DNA of 22,500 nucleotides from Symbiodinium natans (GCA_905221605.1 CAJNDS010002240.1:120001-142500), one strand, 5' to 3'; shown: positions 1-9,665, numbered from the stretch's first letter. The notes: generated by a model from the sequence alone, not told the origin. A program made the numbers and translations.

Positions 1-76
1 AAAGGGCCCCTACCTAGCCAGGACAAGCAGGCCTATAGTCCTACGCCCACGCATTCACTCCACCAATCTCTAAAGG

Positions 77-148
77 CCCTAAACCCTAAACCCTAAACCC
101 TAATCCCTAATCCCTAGGCCCTGAACCTAAACCCTATTTCCTAAACCT
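77..148 (-). repeat. CCCTAAA array, decaying at its right end
   Basis: About four exact CCCTAAA units grade into CCCTAAT and then into a loose run with single-base changes up to about 148. The C-rich strand is on +. Confidence 0.9.
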
Positions 149-300
149 CAACACTGAAGCACCAGCAGGACAGGTGAATGGCTGGGCTTTTTCTCCTTGG
201 CGAATCTCACCCAAGCATCCTGACGCAACCCCTCCACGGTCGTGCAGCGAGCGCAGCGCTGTATCGGGTTGCAGTATCTGAGGCTAGGGTTAAGGCGAGT

Positions 301-541
301 TTAGAGTTTAGGGTTTAGGGTTTAGGGTTTAGGGTTAGGGTTTAGGGTTTAGGGTTTAGGGTTTAGGGTTTAGGGTTTAAGGTTTAGGGTTTAGGGTTTA
401 GGGTTTAGGGTTTAGGGTTTAGGGTTTAGGGTTTAGGGTTTAGGGTTTAGGGTTTAGGGTTTAGGGTTTAGGGTTTAGGGTTTAGGGTTTAGGGTTTAGG
501 GTTTAGGGTTTAGGGTTTAGGGTTTAGGGTTTAGGGTTTAG
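301..541 (+). repeat. Long TTTAGGG array, about 34 units
   Basis: Nearly perfect TTTAGGG units, with one short unit near 334 (TTAGGG) and one TTTAAGG near 386. It is the longest array in the window. Confidence 0.97.
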
Positions 542-678
542 ACGTTTGGCTCGGGAAATGGCATATCCCAAATCCTCAGCCATGAATCCGACAGCCCTGA
601 ACCCACCCTATGCAAGCTCCGAGCATGCGAACTCCGCGAAAGAAACCTAGTGGGTCGAGGGTCTAGGGTTTCGATTTT

Positions 679-770
679 CGGGTTTAGGGTTTAGGGATTA
701 GGGTTTAGGGTTTAGGGTTTAGGGTTTAGGGTTTAGGGTTTAGGGTTGAGGGTTGAGGGTTTAGGGTTGG
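679..770 (+). repeat. TTTAGGG array with variant right end
   Basis: Exact units for about 60 bp, then TTGAGGG variants and a decaying end. One TTTAGGGA unit lies near 692. Confidence 0.93.
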
Positions 771-1608
771 GGCTTTGGGACTACGTAGGTCTCGTGAGTT
801 GCCATCTGCAGCTGTAAACGACGGGATCCCTGAACGTAAAATTCTGACCACGTCGCCAATCTTGCGGGGCGCGTAGCTTTCAATCCGACTGGTAGTAACA
901 GAGTCCTAAGCACAGATGGCTAACCGAAAATCCCGAAATCTACCAATTCCTTGCTTTGAGAGTCCGGATAGGTTTTGGGATTTGCGGCATAGGGCCTTGG
1001 GGTTCACTGCGACCGCCACATTGGGGAGCCATGCTCATCTTTATGAGGTCTCGTATTCAAGACCAAGATGCAGAGGGCTCCTAGAATGAGTATCGAACCG
1101 TGTGGACGGAAGTGACCGACGATCGCTCTCTGAGCCAATCTGTTGCCGAGAGCTCCAGCCGTCCACAGGGATGTGCACGAAACGGACAACTTCTTGAATG
1201 CATCTTAGGGAAGTCATCGGGGCTCTAATGTTTGAAGGACCTATATCTCCAAGGAAAGTCCCTCGGCAGCTTCCGCAAACTGTTCTTTGCTTTCTGGAGA
1301 GCACGGGCCATGCTGTGGCAGGAATGAGCATACTCCCTACGAGCTCGACTGTCTCCCCAGCCTGGCTCTGATTCCGTTTCTACATTTCCATAGACTCATT
1401 ACACACCGAAAAGCAAACCCTGAAGCCAGGCTAAGGGTGGAAAAGGAAACTGCGCGGCGCTCGGGGACCCTGCTCCTGTAGACTGCCACGGAGGCAGAGC
1501 TCTGCCCCTCCTTTCTCTTTGGGGGGTGGTCAAGAGGGTGACCCCTCATTTCTAAACCGTAACCTCCCACCTTGCATACCTTAAAACGTAAACCTTCAAA
1601 TACAGGCC
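771..1608. other. Unique spacer without recognised content
   Basis: This 840-bp stretch has no array and no repeat that I can see. Short ORFs occur on both strands (up to 96 codons) but show no domain or motif and overlap each other. I see no gene. Confidence 0.5.
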
Positions 1609-1627
1609 CTCTCTCTCTCTCTCTCTC

Positions 1628-1672
<45 letters not shown>

Positions 1673-1687
1673 GTCTCTGTCTCTGGG
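1609..1687. repeat. (CT)n microsatellite
   Basis: A dinucleotide run of about 75 bp, interrupted once by CGAT near 1627 and passing into CTGT units at its right end. Confidence 0.95.
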
Positions 1688-1775
1688 CCTATACATAAAC
1701 ATATATGTGTATATATATATATAGAGATATATACACATACGTAGAAAGATAGAGCACAAGGCGTATATGCAGATT

Positions 1776-1832
1776 TTGCATACTTGCATACTTGCATACT
1801 TGCACACTTGCATACTTGCATACCTGCATACA
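1776..1832. repeat. GCATACTT 8-bp tandem repeat
   Basis: About seven copies of an 8-bp unit GCATACTT, with one CACACTT and one CATACCT variant. It lies between an AT-rich run and the ATGC microsatellite. Confidence 0.88.
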
Positions 1833-1848
1833 TGTAGTATAGATATAA

Positions 1849-1992
1849 GATTATCATATGTATGCGTAGATGCATGCATGCATGCATGCATGTATGCATG
1901 TACGCATGTATGCATGTATGCATTTATGTATGTAGGTAGGTATGCATGTGTGTGTATATGTATGTATGTATGTCTGTATGTATGCATGCATC
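1849..1992. repeat. ATGC / ATGT tetranucleotide microsatellite
   Basis: ATGC units grade into ATGT, AGGT and GTGT units. The Tyr/His/Met-rich ORFs that cross this region are simple translations of the repeat. Confidence 0.92.
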
Positions 1993-2161
1993 TACGTTTT
2001 GTGACATGTGTATAAATATCCAACACACTGAATCAGCCCTTAACCCGAAACGGTGTTTTTGCTTGCCAAACCCCTTCTGAACTTCAAAGCCGCAGCCTAC
2101 GCTCACGGCCGAGGATGGCCTTTCATGAGATCTCCACAAGGAACCGTGGGGTGTTTCGGTT

Positions 2162-2238
2162 GTTTAGGGTTTAGGGAGTAGGGTTTAGGGTTTAGGGTTT
2201 AGGGTTTAGGGTTTAGGGTTTAGGGTTTAGGGTTTAGG
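2162..2238 (+). repeat. TTTAGGG array
   Basis: About ten units, one of them GAGTAGGG near 2175. Confidence 0.95.
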
Positions 2239-2306
2239 ACGAGGGGCTCTTCCCGAATTAAGGCGAGCCGATGGCCCAGTCACAGTCTCTCCACAAACCC
2301 TCTTCA

Positions 2307-2401
2307 GTTTTGGGTTTTGGGTTTTGGGTGTTGGGCATAGGGTATAGGGTTTAGGGTTTAGGGTTTAGGGTTTAGGGTTTAGGGTTTAGGGTTTAGGGTT
2401 T
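2307..2401 (+). repeat. TTTTGGG then TTTAGGG array
   Basis: Three TTTTGGG-type units open the array, followed by GCATAGGG and GTATAGGG, then about eight exact TTTAGGG units. Confidence 0.92.
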
Positions 2402-2546
2402 CCCCCCTTTCAACCACCCCTGCAAGCCAGGCCCTTGAACGGTGTGCACTTGCAACTCGCATCCATCCCATCAGCTGCGAAACTACAGCCTCTTGGTAGC
2501 CCAGGAACCATATGATAGGGTTGCTTATTTTATAAGGGAACCTTGA

Positions 2547-2665
2547 ACCCTAAACCCTAAACCCTAAACCCTAAACCCTAAACCCTAAATCCTAAACCCT
2601 AAACCCTAAACCCTAAACCCTAAACCCTAAACCCTAAAAACCCTAAACCCTAAACCCTAAACCCA
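2547..2665 (-). repeat. CCCTAAA array
   Basis: About 16 units with one CCCTAAAT and one expanded AAAAA junction near 2636. The left boundary is the shared motif at 2532-2554. Confidence 0.95.
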
Positions 2666-2846
2666 AAAAAAGGTACCACTGGGCCACCAAGGCCTTGCAC
2701 TCCTTGGCCGCACGCGCTGGCTAAAGCCTTTGGCTTTAGGGGCCGCCACCCAAGCCTCCAAAGACAACACCCGGATTTGCTTAAGGGAACCCTCGAAAAT
2801 GCAAAAGCAGGGGCCTTAAAGAAGGGAGCTGCAACTCTGATGTCCA

Positions 2847-3029
2847 TTTAGGGTTTAGGGTTTAGGGTTTAGGGTTTGGGGTTTAGGGTTTAGGGTTTAG
2901 GGTTTAGGGTTTAGGGTTTAGGGTTTAGGGTTTAGGGTTTGGGGTTTGGGGTTTAGGGTTTAGGGTTTAGGGTTTAGGGTTTAGGGTTTAGGGTTTAGGG
3001 TTTAGGGTTTAGGGTTTAGGGCTTAGTGT
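2847..3029 (+). repeat. TTTAGGG array, about 26 units
   Basis: Mostly exact units with three TTTGGGG variants near 2876, 2939 and 2946. The right end decays to CTTAGTG. Confidence 0.96.
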
Positions 3030-3206
3030 TTCATTTTGCAGGGCTCCCCAAGCAAATCCTAGAAGAGTGGCATAGCCCTTTCGCCAGCGAAGCCCTGTCG
3101 GTGTGAGTTCTCAAAACCGGACGAGAGCGGGGAAAGCTCATCCGAATCCGGCCAGGCCGCACGCGAAAAACCGTAAACCAACCCTGAACCCACGACTCTA
3201 CAGTAT

Positions 3207-3303
3207 AGGTTTAGGGTTTAGGGTTTAGGGCTTAGGGCTAGTTAGGGCTTAGGGCTTAGGACTTGGGGCTTAGGGCTTAGGGCCTAGGGCCTAGGGCTTA
3301 TGG
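3207..3303 (+). repeat. Degenerate array homogenised to CTTAGGG
   Basis: Starts with TTTAGGG units and then shifts to CTTAGGG and CCTAGGG units, showing local spread of variant units. Confidence 0.88.
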
Positions 3304-3434
3304 TTCTACATCTAGTCTTAGGATTTAACAATTTGACTCTAGGGTTGAGGGGTTCGGTCGGCTGAGGGTCTCAGGTTGAGGGTTTTGGGGGGATTGCGCC
3401 TTCCACACAGAACCCCAGACCCAATAAACCCCAT

Positions 3435-3492
3435 GTTAGGGTTTAGAGTTTTAGGGTTCAGGGTTTCGGGTGTAGGGTTTAGGGTTTAGGGT
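3435..3492 (+). repeat. Degenerate TTTAGGG array
   Basis: About eight units with frequent single-base changes (TTCAGGG, TTTCGGG, TGTAGGG). Confidence 0.85.
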
Positions 3493-3736
3493 ATGTAAAC
3501 CTCAGACCTCAACGCCGTCCCTGAAAAGGTTCGGCGAGTGCCTGGTTGCAAGCCTCGCGACGGACGCAGCAGCGAACTCGCTTGCGAACACGCGTCGGGG
3601 AACGTTGCCAGGCAACTTGAGTGAGGGCTTCGAACGGCATACGGCGTAGGGCTTACGGTTTACAAGTGTAGATTCGGATGTATCTTTCACCTTCGTTCTG
3701 CAGTAACTTGGGAATCAAAAACACTCCGAATTGATA

Positions 3737-3825
3737 CCCTAAACCCTAAACCCTAAACCCTAAACCCTAAACCCTAAACCCTGAACCCTGAACCCTTAAC
3801 CCTAAACCCTAAACCCTAAACCCTA
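3737..3825 (-). repeat. CCCTAAA array
   Basis: About 12 units, with CCCTGAA variants in the middle. The next array, of opposite orientation, begins 46 bp to the right. Confidence 0.95.
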
Positions 3826-3871
3826 GGCCGGCCCGAACCCGAGCTCAAGCTCCAAAGATTGCCCCTGGACG

Positions 3872-4064
3872 GTTTAGGGTTTAGGGTTTAGGGTTTAGGG
3901 TTTAGGGTTTAGGGTTTAGGGTTTAGGGTTTAGGGTTTAGGGTTTAGGGTTTAGGGTTTAGGGTTTAGGGTTTAGGGTTTAGGGTTTAGGGTTTAGGGTT
4001 TAGGGTTTAAGGCTTAGGGTTTAGGGTTTAGGGTTTAGGGCTTAGGGCTTAGGCCTTAGGGCTT
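3872..4064 (+). repeat. TTTAGGG array, about 27 units
   Basis: About 20 exact units, then CTTAGGG variants and a decayed tail. Confidence 0.96.
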
Positions 4065-4152
4065 CGGATTCAGGGCAAAGGGCTTAGTGTTTACAGTTCG
4101 GGGGCCCCCTCCACTTGCCTGGCAACAGCCCCTGGAAGCAAGGCGCTTCATG

Positions 4153-4275
4153 TGGGTGGCTGTCAGAATTATGATCCCTTTTGGGGTTTAGGGTTTAGGG
4201 TTTAGGGTTTAGGGTTATTAGGTGCCGTATTATAATAGGGATCCAAAAAGGGACCATAATTTTGACAACCACCCA
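4153..4275. repeat. Imperfect inverted repeat enclosing a telomere-type array
   Basis: Arms at 4153-4184 and 4243-4275 are inverted copies with about four differences and one indel (cores ATTATGATCCCTTTT and AAAAAGGGACCATAAT). The 58-bp interior holds four TTTAGGG units (4185-4216). This looks like a small MITE-like hairpin interrupted by, or containing, the array. Confidence 0.85.
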
Positions 4276-4507
4276 TGTGGTTGATTCAGAACTAAGACTG
4301 GCTGAGGGCACACTCCTGCCTCTTGCTGCCCAAACAAACCTTTAACAGTACCTGAGACCATCTGTCAGGGGCTGAAGTAGGTACCTTAAGGAGGAACTAT
4401 GGGCTTACCAGTTTCCATGGGGTTACCCCAGCCCCCCACAACTTAAGCCGATCAAGAGTCACACGATTCGTCATCGGCTCTATATGCTGCGAGCTGAGTT
4501 AACCGGA

Positions 4508-4538
4508 CCCCTAAACCCTAAACCCTAAACCCTAAACC
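4508..4538 (-). repeat. Short CCCTAAA array
   Basis: Four exact units. Confidence 0.93.
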
Positions 4539-4652
4539 CCCAAGGGAACGTTCAACCACCAGTCAGACTCTTGCGCGAAGAGGGTAAAAGGGGGCAGGGA
4601 GGTCGAGTTGTCGAGTGGTGGCTCGTTGACCCCACTAGCTCGTTGCTATAAT

Positions 4653-4689
4653 ACCCGAAACCCTAAACCCTAAAACCCTAAACCCTAAA
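4653..4689 (-). repeat. Short CCCTAAA array
   Basis: About five units, one of 8 bp with an extra A. Confidence 0.9.
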
Positions 4690-4756
4690 GGCCCCCGCTT
4701 GGGTTCACCCAGTCGCCTATTTGGCCCACTAGCCCACTAGCCCAAGCGGCGATTGG

Positions 4757-4871
4757 GCTAAGGGTTTAGGGGGGTTAGGGTTTGGGGTTCAGGCTTCAGG
4801 GTTCAGGGTTCAGGGTTTAGGGTTTAGGGTTTAGGTTTAGGTTTAGGGTTAAGGCTTAGGGTTTAGGGTTA
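4757..4871 (+). repeat. Degenerate TTTAGGG array
   Basis: TTCAGGG variants in the middle and TTTAGG short units on the right. Confidence 0.9.
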
Positions 4872-5116
4872 ACTTACTAACAACAGGCAGCCATGTGAAA
4901 CCCATGAAAACATGGACCTGCTATCCCCATAGATATGGCCCAACGATGAGGTTAACTAGGTTCACCTATGATCCAGCCAGTCATAGATAGACTGGGCATT
5001 TCCGAAAATACGCATACGCCTTTTACACCCCCTTATAGAATCGAACCCCCCCCCCCCTAAAAGGGGCCCCCTATGTGCGGAAACTCCCCACGTGGTTCGG
5101 CTTCACGTGTCAGTTG

Positions 5117-5185
5117 GCCTAAACCCGAAGCCCTAAACCCTAAACCCTAAACCCTAAACCCTAAACCCTAAACCCTAAACCCTAA
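5117..5185 (-). repeat. CCCTAAA array
   Basis: About nine units after a CCCGAAG start. Confidence 0.94.
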
Positions 5186-5320
5186 TTGGGCACGCAGGAG
5201 CTGTATCCCCAGCTGCCCAGATGCTTTGCACTCCGTGTTCGGAGGCGACGGAAATCGGGCTGCACAGATGCCGGACGACCCTATGAACGGCCTGAGCTCT
5301 CACACCAGGTCTTGTTCAAG

Positions 5321-5437
5321 AGGGTTTAGGGTTTCGGGTTTAGGGTTTAGGGTTTAGGGTTTGGGGTGTAGGGTTTAGGGTTTAGGGTTTCTAGTTTAGG
5401 GTTTAGGGTTTAGGGTCTAGGGTTTAGGGTTCAGGCT
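5321..5437 (+). repeat. TTTAGGG array with scattered variants
   Basis: About 16 units, including TTTCGGG, TTTGGGG, TGTAGGG and TCTAGGG. Confidence 0.92.
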
Positions 5438-5460
5438 TTATTAGTTGCTGAGTTTGGGAT

Positions 5461-5526
5461 GTTCCCCCTTTATCCCAACAGTCCTTGATAGGGATTATCT
5501 ACAATCCCTATGAAGACTGGGGGAAC
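5461..5526. repeat. Long imperfect hairpin
   Basis: Inner arms 5479-5495 and 5504-5519 pair over about 16 bp with one mismatch and one bulge (core ATAGGGAT/ATCCCTAT). Outer arms GTTCCCCC at 5461-5468 and GGGGGAAC ending at 5526 extend it with a left-side bulge. No array is inside. Confidence 0.7.
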
Positions 5527-5721
5527 AGTCATAAGCCGCAAAACCCCGGCTAGTTCTTAGTAGGGAATGAGGCAGTAAGGTACCCTCTATAATCCCTTAA
5601 TTGGTATATGTGGGGATCTAAGTCCCTCGTTGCCTCAAAGAACCAGGGGGAAAAGTGTACACTTTCAGCTCTATAGGGGATTATAGTATCCCAAAAAGTG
5701 CAAAATATACCCATTCAGCTA

Positions 5722-5790
5722 CCCCTAAACCCTAAACCCTAAACCCTAAACCCTAAACCCTAAACCCTAAACCCCTAAACCCCTAAACCC
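5722..5790 (-). repeat. CCCTAAA array
   Basis: About nine units; the last two are 8 bp (CCCCTAAA). Confidence 0.95.
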
Positions 5791-5967
5791 TGTACTCATT
5801 CAGCTACTAAGGTGAGCAACTGAGCAAGCTCGCGACTTCTGGAAATGACGCCGAAGTGAACTCGCTGCGGCGGAACAGAAAGTGGCAGCTGAGAGCAAGC
5901 AGCAACGACCATCTAAGTACGACATAAAGGAGCAGCGCAAACTTTAGCAAACCGTGCGAGCGTTAAC

Positions 5968-6004
5968 ACCCTAAACCCTAAACCCTAAACCCTAAACCCT
6001 AAAC
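5968..6004 (-). repeat. Short CCCTAAA array
   Basis: Five exact units. Confidence 0.94.
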
Positions 6005-6005
6005 C

Positions 6006-6336
6006 GCAGCTGTTCACGAGTAGGGCCTTCTAAGCCGACTCTACGCTGGACCCCGAAGTTTGTACACTTGGGCTTGGGGAGCTTGTTTAACAGTAATCTA
6101 ATCAAGGGTCTTCTTCCCCTATTGAACCCCTACATATACCTCATATAGGCCCTATATACCTAAGTAGCCCCTAAAGAACCCCAAGTAACCCGTAAGGTCC
6201 CTTATAGGGTCCCTCGTTTAGTCCCTTGATCTAAGGGAATATAAGGGCCACATTGGGAGCATATTACGGGAACCTCTGGCGGGGGGGGACATCCGCCGAG
6301 CTGCGAGTATGACTTCCTTGATAAGCCCACAACCGA
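6006..6336. other. Spacer without recognised content
   Basis: About 330 bp with several short CCCTA/TAGGG-like words and small palindromes (for example CCCTTATAGGG near 6199), but no array and no ORF of note. I see no gene. Confidence 0.4.
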
Positions 6337-6351
6337 AAACCCTAAACTAGT

Positions 6352-6531
6352 GTTTAGGGTTTAGGGTTTAGGGTTTAGGGTTTAGGGTTTAGGGTTTACG
6401 GTTTAGGGTTTAGGGTTTAGGGTTTAGGGTTTAGGGTTTAGGGTTTAGGGTTTAGGGTTTAGGGTTTAGGGTTTAGGGTTTAGGGCTCAGGGTTTAGGGT
6501 TCAGGGTTCAGGGTTCACGGTTCAGGGTTTA
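6352..6531 (+). repeat. TTTAGGG array, about 25 units, with back-to-back start
   Basis: Exact units for most of its length, then TTCAGGG variants. An 11-bp CCCTAAA-type arm (6337-6347) precedes it in opposite orientation, separated by TAGT. Confidence 0.96.
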
Positions 6532-6590
6532 GACCCCAAACCTACACCCCAAAACCCTGACCCCACTTAGGGCTAGGGCTTCGGAGCATT

Positions 6591-6657
6591 AACCCTAAAC
6601 CCTAAACCCTGAACCCTGAACCCTAAACCCTAAACCCTAAACCCTAAACCCTAAACC
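6591..6657 (-). repeat. CCCTAAA array
   Basis: About nine units, two of them CCCTGAA. Confidence 0.95.
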
Positions 6658-6747
6658 CGGAGTACTTACGCCCCTAAAACCCTCAACTCGAAGCCTACAC
6701 CTTCTCACTCACACGCCATGTTCGAGTTGAGAGCTTATGGTGACGGT

Positions 6748-6880
6748 CTAGGGTTCAAGGGTTAGGGTTTTAGAGACCAAAGGTCTAGGGTCTAGCGTTT
6801 AGGGTTTGGGATTAGGAGTTTAGAGATTAAGGCTTTGTAAGGATTTAGGTTTTAGGGTCTAGGGTTCTGGGTTTAGGGTT
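6748..6880 (+). repeat. Strongly degenerate telomere-type remnant
   Basis: TCTAGGG, TTTAGGG, TTTGGGA and related words occur at irregular spacing. It reads as an old, decayed array. Confidence 0.6.
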
Positions 6881-7015
6881 ACGAACCTTTAGAATGCTGC
6901 ACGTTTGGCCCTCTCGCGGCAACGGGTGGAGCTGCGTCTGGGAACTGGGGTCACCAGGTGCACTGATGGTACATGCCCTTGAGCCCTACGACTTTCAACC
7001 TAAACACTCCACTTA

Positions 7016-7047
7016 GAGTTAGGGTTTTAGGGCTTAGGGTTCAGGGT

Positions 7048-7093
<46 letters not shown>

Positions 7094-7123
7094 GTTTGAG
7101 GGTTGAGGATTGAGGATTGAGGG
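7016..7123 (+). repeat. Array homogenised to TTGAGGG
   Basis: After two or three TTTAGGG-like units the array switches to about 11 TTGAGGG units, then decays. Spread of a single-base variant through one array indicates local amplification rather than telomerase addition. Confidence 0.92.
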
Positions 7124-7318
7124 CTTTAAGGTCCTCCTTAGGGTTTAGGGGTTTGCATGGGCTCTGGGGTCCTTACGGGAGGAAGGGTTCTCGGGGGGTG
7201 GGTACCTAGGGAACCTTAGGGAAGCTTGGGGAGCCTTAGGGAGTCGGGGGGGCTCTTCAAGCCCGTAAACCCTAAACTACTTGTACTACACCATAGAAAC
7301 CTAAGCCACAAAAGCGTT

Positions 7319-7436
7319 TGGGGTTTAGGGTTTAGGGTTTAGGATTTAGGGTTTCGGGTTTAGGGTTTAGGGTTTGGGGTTTAGGGTTTAGGGTTTAGGG
7401 TTTAGGGTTTAGGGTTTAGGGTTTAGGATTTAGGGT
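7319..7436 (+). repeat. TTTAGGG array
   Basis: About 17 units with two ATTTAGG-type variants, one TTTCGGG and one TTTGGGG. Confidence 0.95.
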
Positions 7437-7560
7437 GGGTCGTCATTTAGGCTCCTGGGCAGCATCCTACCAGACCCAGCGCAGCTCCCTAAGCAAGCGA
7501 CTGGAGAGTCTACATGTCTTGCATGTGTGATGCTAACCTGATATTGAACACCCCCAAAAA

Positions 7561-7622
7561 TTTAGGGTTTAGGGTTTAGGGTTTAGGGTTTAGGGTTTAG
7601 GGTTTAGGTTTTAGGGTTTAGG
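7561..7622 (+). repeat. TTTAGGG array
   Basis: About nine units, one shortened near 7608. Confidence 0.95.
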
Positions 7623-7817
7623 GGAACTAAGGTGGTTTTTAAAAAGATAGCAAGCGGGGTGACTCCCTTCTGCGGCCTGTCCAAATCGGCTCGCGCAGAC
7701 CAGTGCAAAGAGGCACTATTGCCTCCTCCAACCCTCAGGCGCTCTTGAAATTCGGGCGGCCATCTGGGTAATTTCCCAAAATAGGGGTACCCCTTCTTTG
7801 ACCCCAAATAGGACAGA

Positions 7818-7850
7818 GTACCCTTCTAAAGGGACCCTTAGAAGGGGCAC
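7818..7850. repeat. Near-perfect 33-bp hairpin
   Basis: CCCTTCTAA (7821-7829) and TTAGAAGGG (7838-7846) are perfect inverted arms, with GGG/CCC also paired inside and GTA/CAC-type ends outside. The structure is almost loopless. Confidence 0.75.
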
Positions 7851-8230
7851 CCCCCAATTTTTTCGGAAACCCCCATCTGCCGCGGCCGACCCTACCGCCC
7901 TGGCACTCCCGAGTGCCTGGTGACCGAACATCAGTCTTGCACAAGCAGGGGCCTCGGAGGCGGACGCGTACCTCAGTGGCTTCGGCGTGCGCACGACAGA
8001 GTCCAAGAATCTCTTTACTCAAGGGCCCCGAATGACATGAAATAGTAAGAGCAAGAAAAGCAGCACAAGCTAGAATGGCGAACCCCAAACCCTCAAATAC
8101 ATCTATGCATGTCAGGGAGGGCGTTCAGGGTTTGGGATTGAGGGGGGGGCTTTCCTTAAGCGAGACCCAAGGAGAAACTAGGAACAAATGGGGTGCCCTT
8201 TTTTGGCCTTGAAGGGGCCTCATAAGGGAA

Positions 8231-8336
8231 CCTTGAACCCTAAAAAAAGGCAATAAGGGCCTACTCTGGGTCCTAGCCCCAAACCCCAAACCCTGAACCC
8301 CTAAGAAAGGCAATAGGGGCCTACTCTGGGTCCTAG
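8231..8336. repeat. Direct duplication with 60-bp period
   Basis: 8231-8276 and 8291-8336 match at about 41 of 46 positions with no gap (shared core GGGCCTACTCTGGGTCCTAG). The second copy is followed by different sequence. Confidence 0.88.
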
Positions 8337-8412
8337 AAAGGGTTTAGAGTTGAGGTTTTTATCGGCAACTTAAATGTGAATGATGGGGCCCTAAGCCCGA
8401 GCTTACTGCGGC

Positions 8413-8520
8413 TCTAGGGTTCAGGGTTTGGGATTTAGGGATTAGGGATTAGGGTTTAGGGTTTAGGGTTTAGGGTTGAGGGTTTAGGGTTTAGGGTTTA
8501 GGGTTTAGGTTTAGGGCTTA
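8413..8520 (+). repeat. TTTAGGG array
   Basis: Starts with variant units (TTCAGGG, TTTGGGA, ATTAGGG), then about nine near-exact units, one TTGAGGG. Confidence 0.94.
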
Positions 8521-8622
8521 AACGACCCCTAATACAAACATAAAGAGTCTAGGGCCTGGGGCTTGGGGATGTCAAGAAGGACTACATGAGATACAATGAC
8601 CTTTCAAGGTTTTTCAGGCGTA

Positions 8623-8690
8623 CCCCAAACCCTAAACCCTAAACCCTAAACTGTAAACCCTAAGCCCTAAACCCTAAACCCTAAACCCTC
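8623..8690 (-). repeat. CCCTAAA array
   Basis: About nine units including CTGTAAA and CCCTAAG variants. Confidence 0.93.
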
Positions 8691-8784
8691 AACCAGGCCA
8701 TCGCCGGGGGCGCCACGAATTCAGCCACCCATGCACAAGTTTTCATTGCTGGGCAGCATGGACACCTGCGACAGTCCCAAAAGG

Positions 8785-8838
8785 GCTTAGGGTTTAGGGT
8801 TTAGGGTGTAGGGTTTAGGATTTAGGGGTTTAGGGTGC
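8785..8838 (+). repeat. Short TTTAGGG array
   Basis: About seven units with one TGTAGGG and one TTTAGGA. Confidence 0.9.
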
Positions 8839-8949
8839 AATTTGCGGGGCTCAGGGTTACCCTACCCCCTGAACCCTGAACGCCTACAGCCCAAGACACG
8901 TTAGGGTCTTCGGGGGCCCTAAATCCTTGTGTAGACCAACATCCGAAGT

Positions 8950-8996
8950 CCTAAACCCCTAAACCCTAAACCCTAAACCCTAAACCCTAAACCCTG
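8950..8996 (-). repeat. CCCTAAA array
   Basis: About six units; the first is CCCCTAAA. Confidence 0.94.
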
Positions 8997-8997
8997 A

Positions 8998-9492
8998 AGC
9001 ACACCAGGGTGGAGGGTTTCGGTTTCGTTTGTGAGCTCGATCATGGCTCTGAGTGCGGATGCACTCGTGACATTGGGGGCGGCCAACGTCGTGAACATAA
9101 TTAGCCTCTTTTTTCGAATGTGCGGAAAAATCACCTGTTTCGCATGTGCATAGCAATACTTATGCCGGCAAATTATGGCATTGACTCTTGCTGCCCCTCA
9201 ACAAATCTCCCTCCCCCCTAATATTAAGCCCGCCCTACCCCGTAGCACTAAATCCAGCAAATTTAAACATAGTTGTAGCGTATTTGGAATATCTAATATT
9301 CGGGGATAGCGGGGGGCGCGGTTAATCATTAGTGGGAAAGGGATGAGTTGTTCATCAACTCACTTCGCACCCTCTTCCCAGCCGCATGCTCAGAAGACTT
9401 GCCTGCGCAGACACGAGCCGAGCCTGCGTTTAATGTTCAAGCGTTGGCAAAGTAAGTGTGCGCCAACCGGAATGATCTCTGCGTGTGTGTCC
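8998..9492. other. Unique spacer without recognised content
   Basis: About 495 bp with no telomere unit, no microsatellite and no long ORF on either strand. Base composition is mixed. I see nothing identifiable. Confidence 0.4.
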
Positions 9493-9556
9493 ACCCTAAA
9501 CCCTAAACCCTAAACCCTAAACCCTAAACCCTAAACCCTAAACCCTGAACCCTAAA
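9493..9556 (-). repeat. CCCTAAA array
   Basis: About nine units, one CCCTGAA near the right end. Confidence 0.95.
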
Positions 9557-9600
9557 ACCAGCTGCGGCTGAGGGATACCAAGCCCCTTGAAAGCTGCTTA

Positions 9601-9655
9601 TTAGGGTTTCGGGTCTAGGGCTTAGGGTGTAGGGTTTTCGGGTTTAGGGTGTAGG
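9601..9655 (+). repeat. Degenerate TTTAGGG array
   Basis: TTTCGGG, TCTAGGG, CTTAGGG and TGTAGGG variants dominate. Confidence 0.85.
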
Positions 9656-9665
9656 AAGCAAGGCT

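Larger units (their letters stand above)
7623..8412. other. Spacer with hairpins and a local duplication; no gene seen
   Basis: About 790 bp without an array. It contains the hairpin at 7818-7850 and the duplication at 8231-8336. Minus-strand ORFs of 62-117 codons overlap in different frames here and show no recognisable motif, so I do not call them genes. Confidence 0.45.

Noticed and set aside
61-541. A true chromosome end at the left edge
   Set aside because: The arrays are short, of both orientations and embedded in other sequence. The window starts with unique sequence, so no terminal tract is shown.
1337-2026. 229-codon minus-strand ORF with long His/Tyr/Met and Arg/Glu runs
   Set aside because: It is the translation of the CT and ATGC microsatellites; length comes from stop-free repeats.
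7604-8313. Minus-strand ORFs of 62-117 codons
   Set aside because: They overlap in several frames, show no motif or conserved pattern, and partly consist of repeat sequence.
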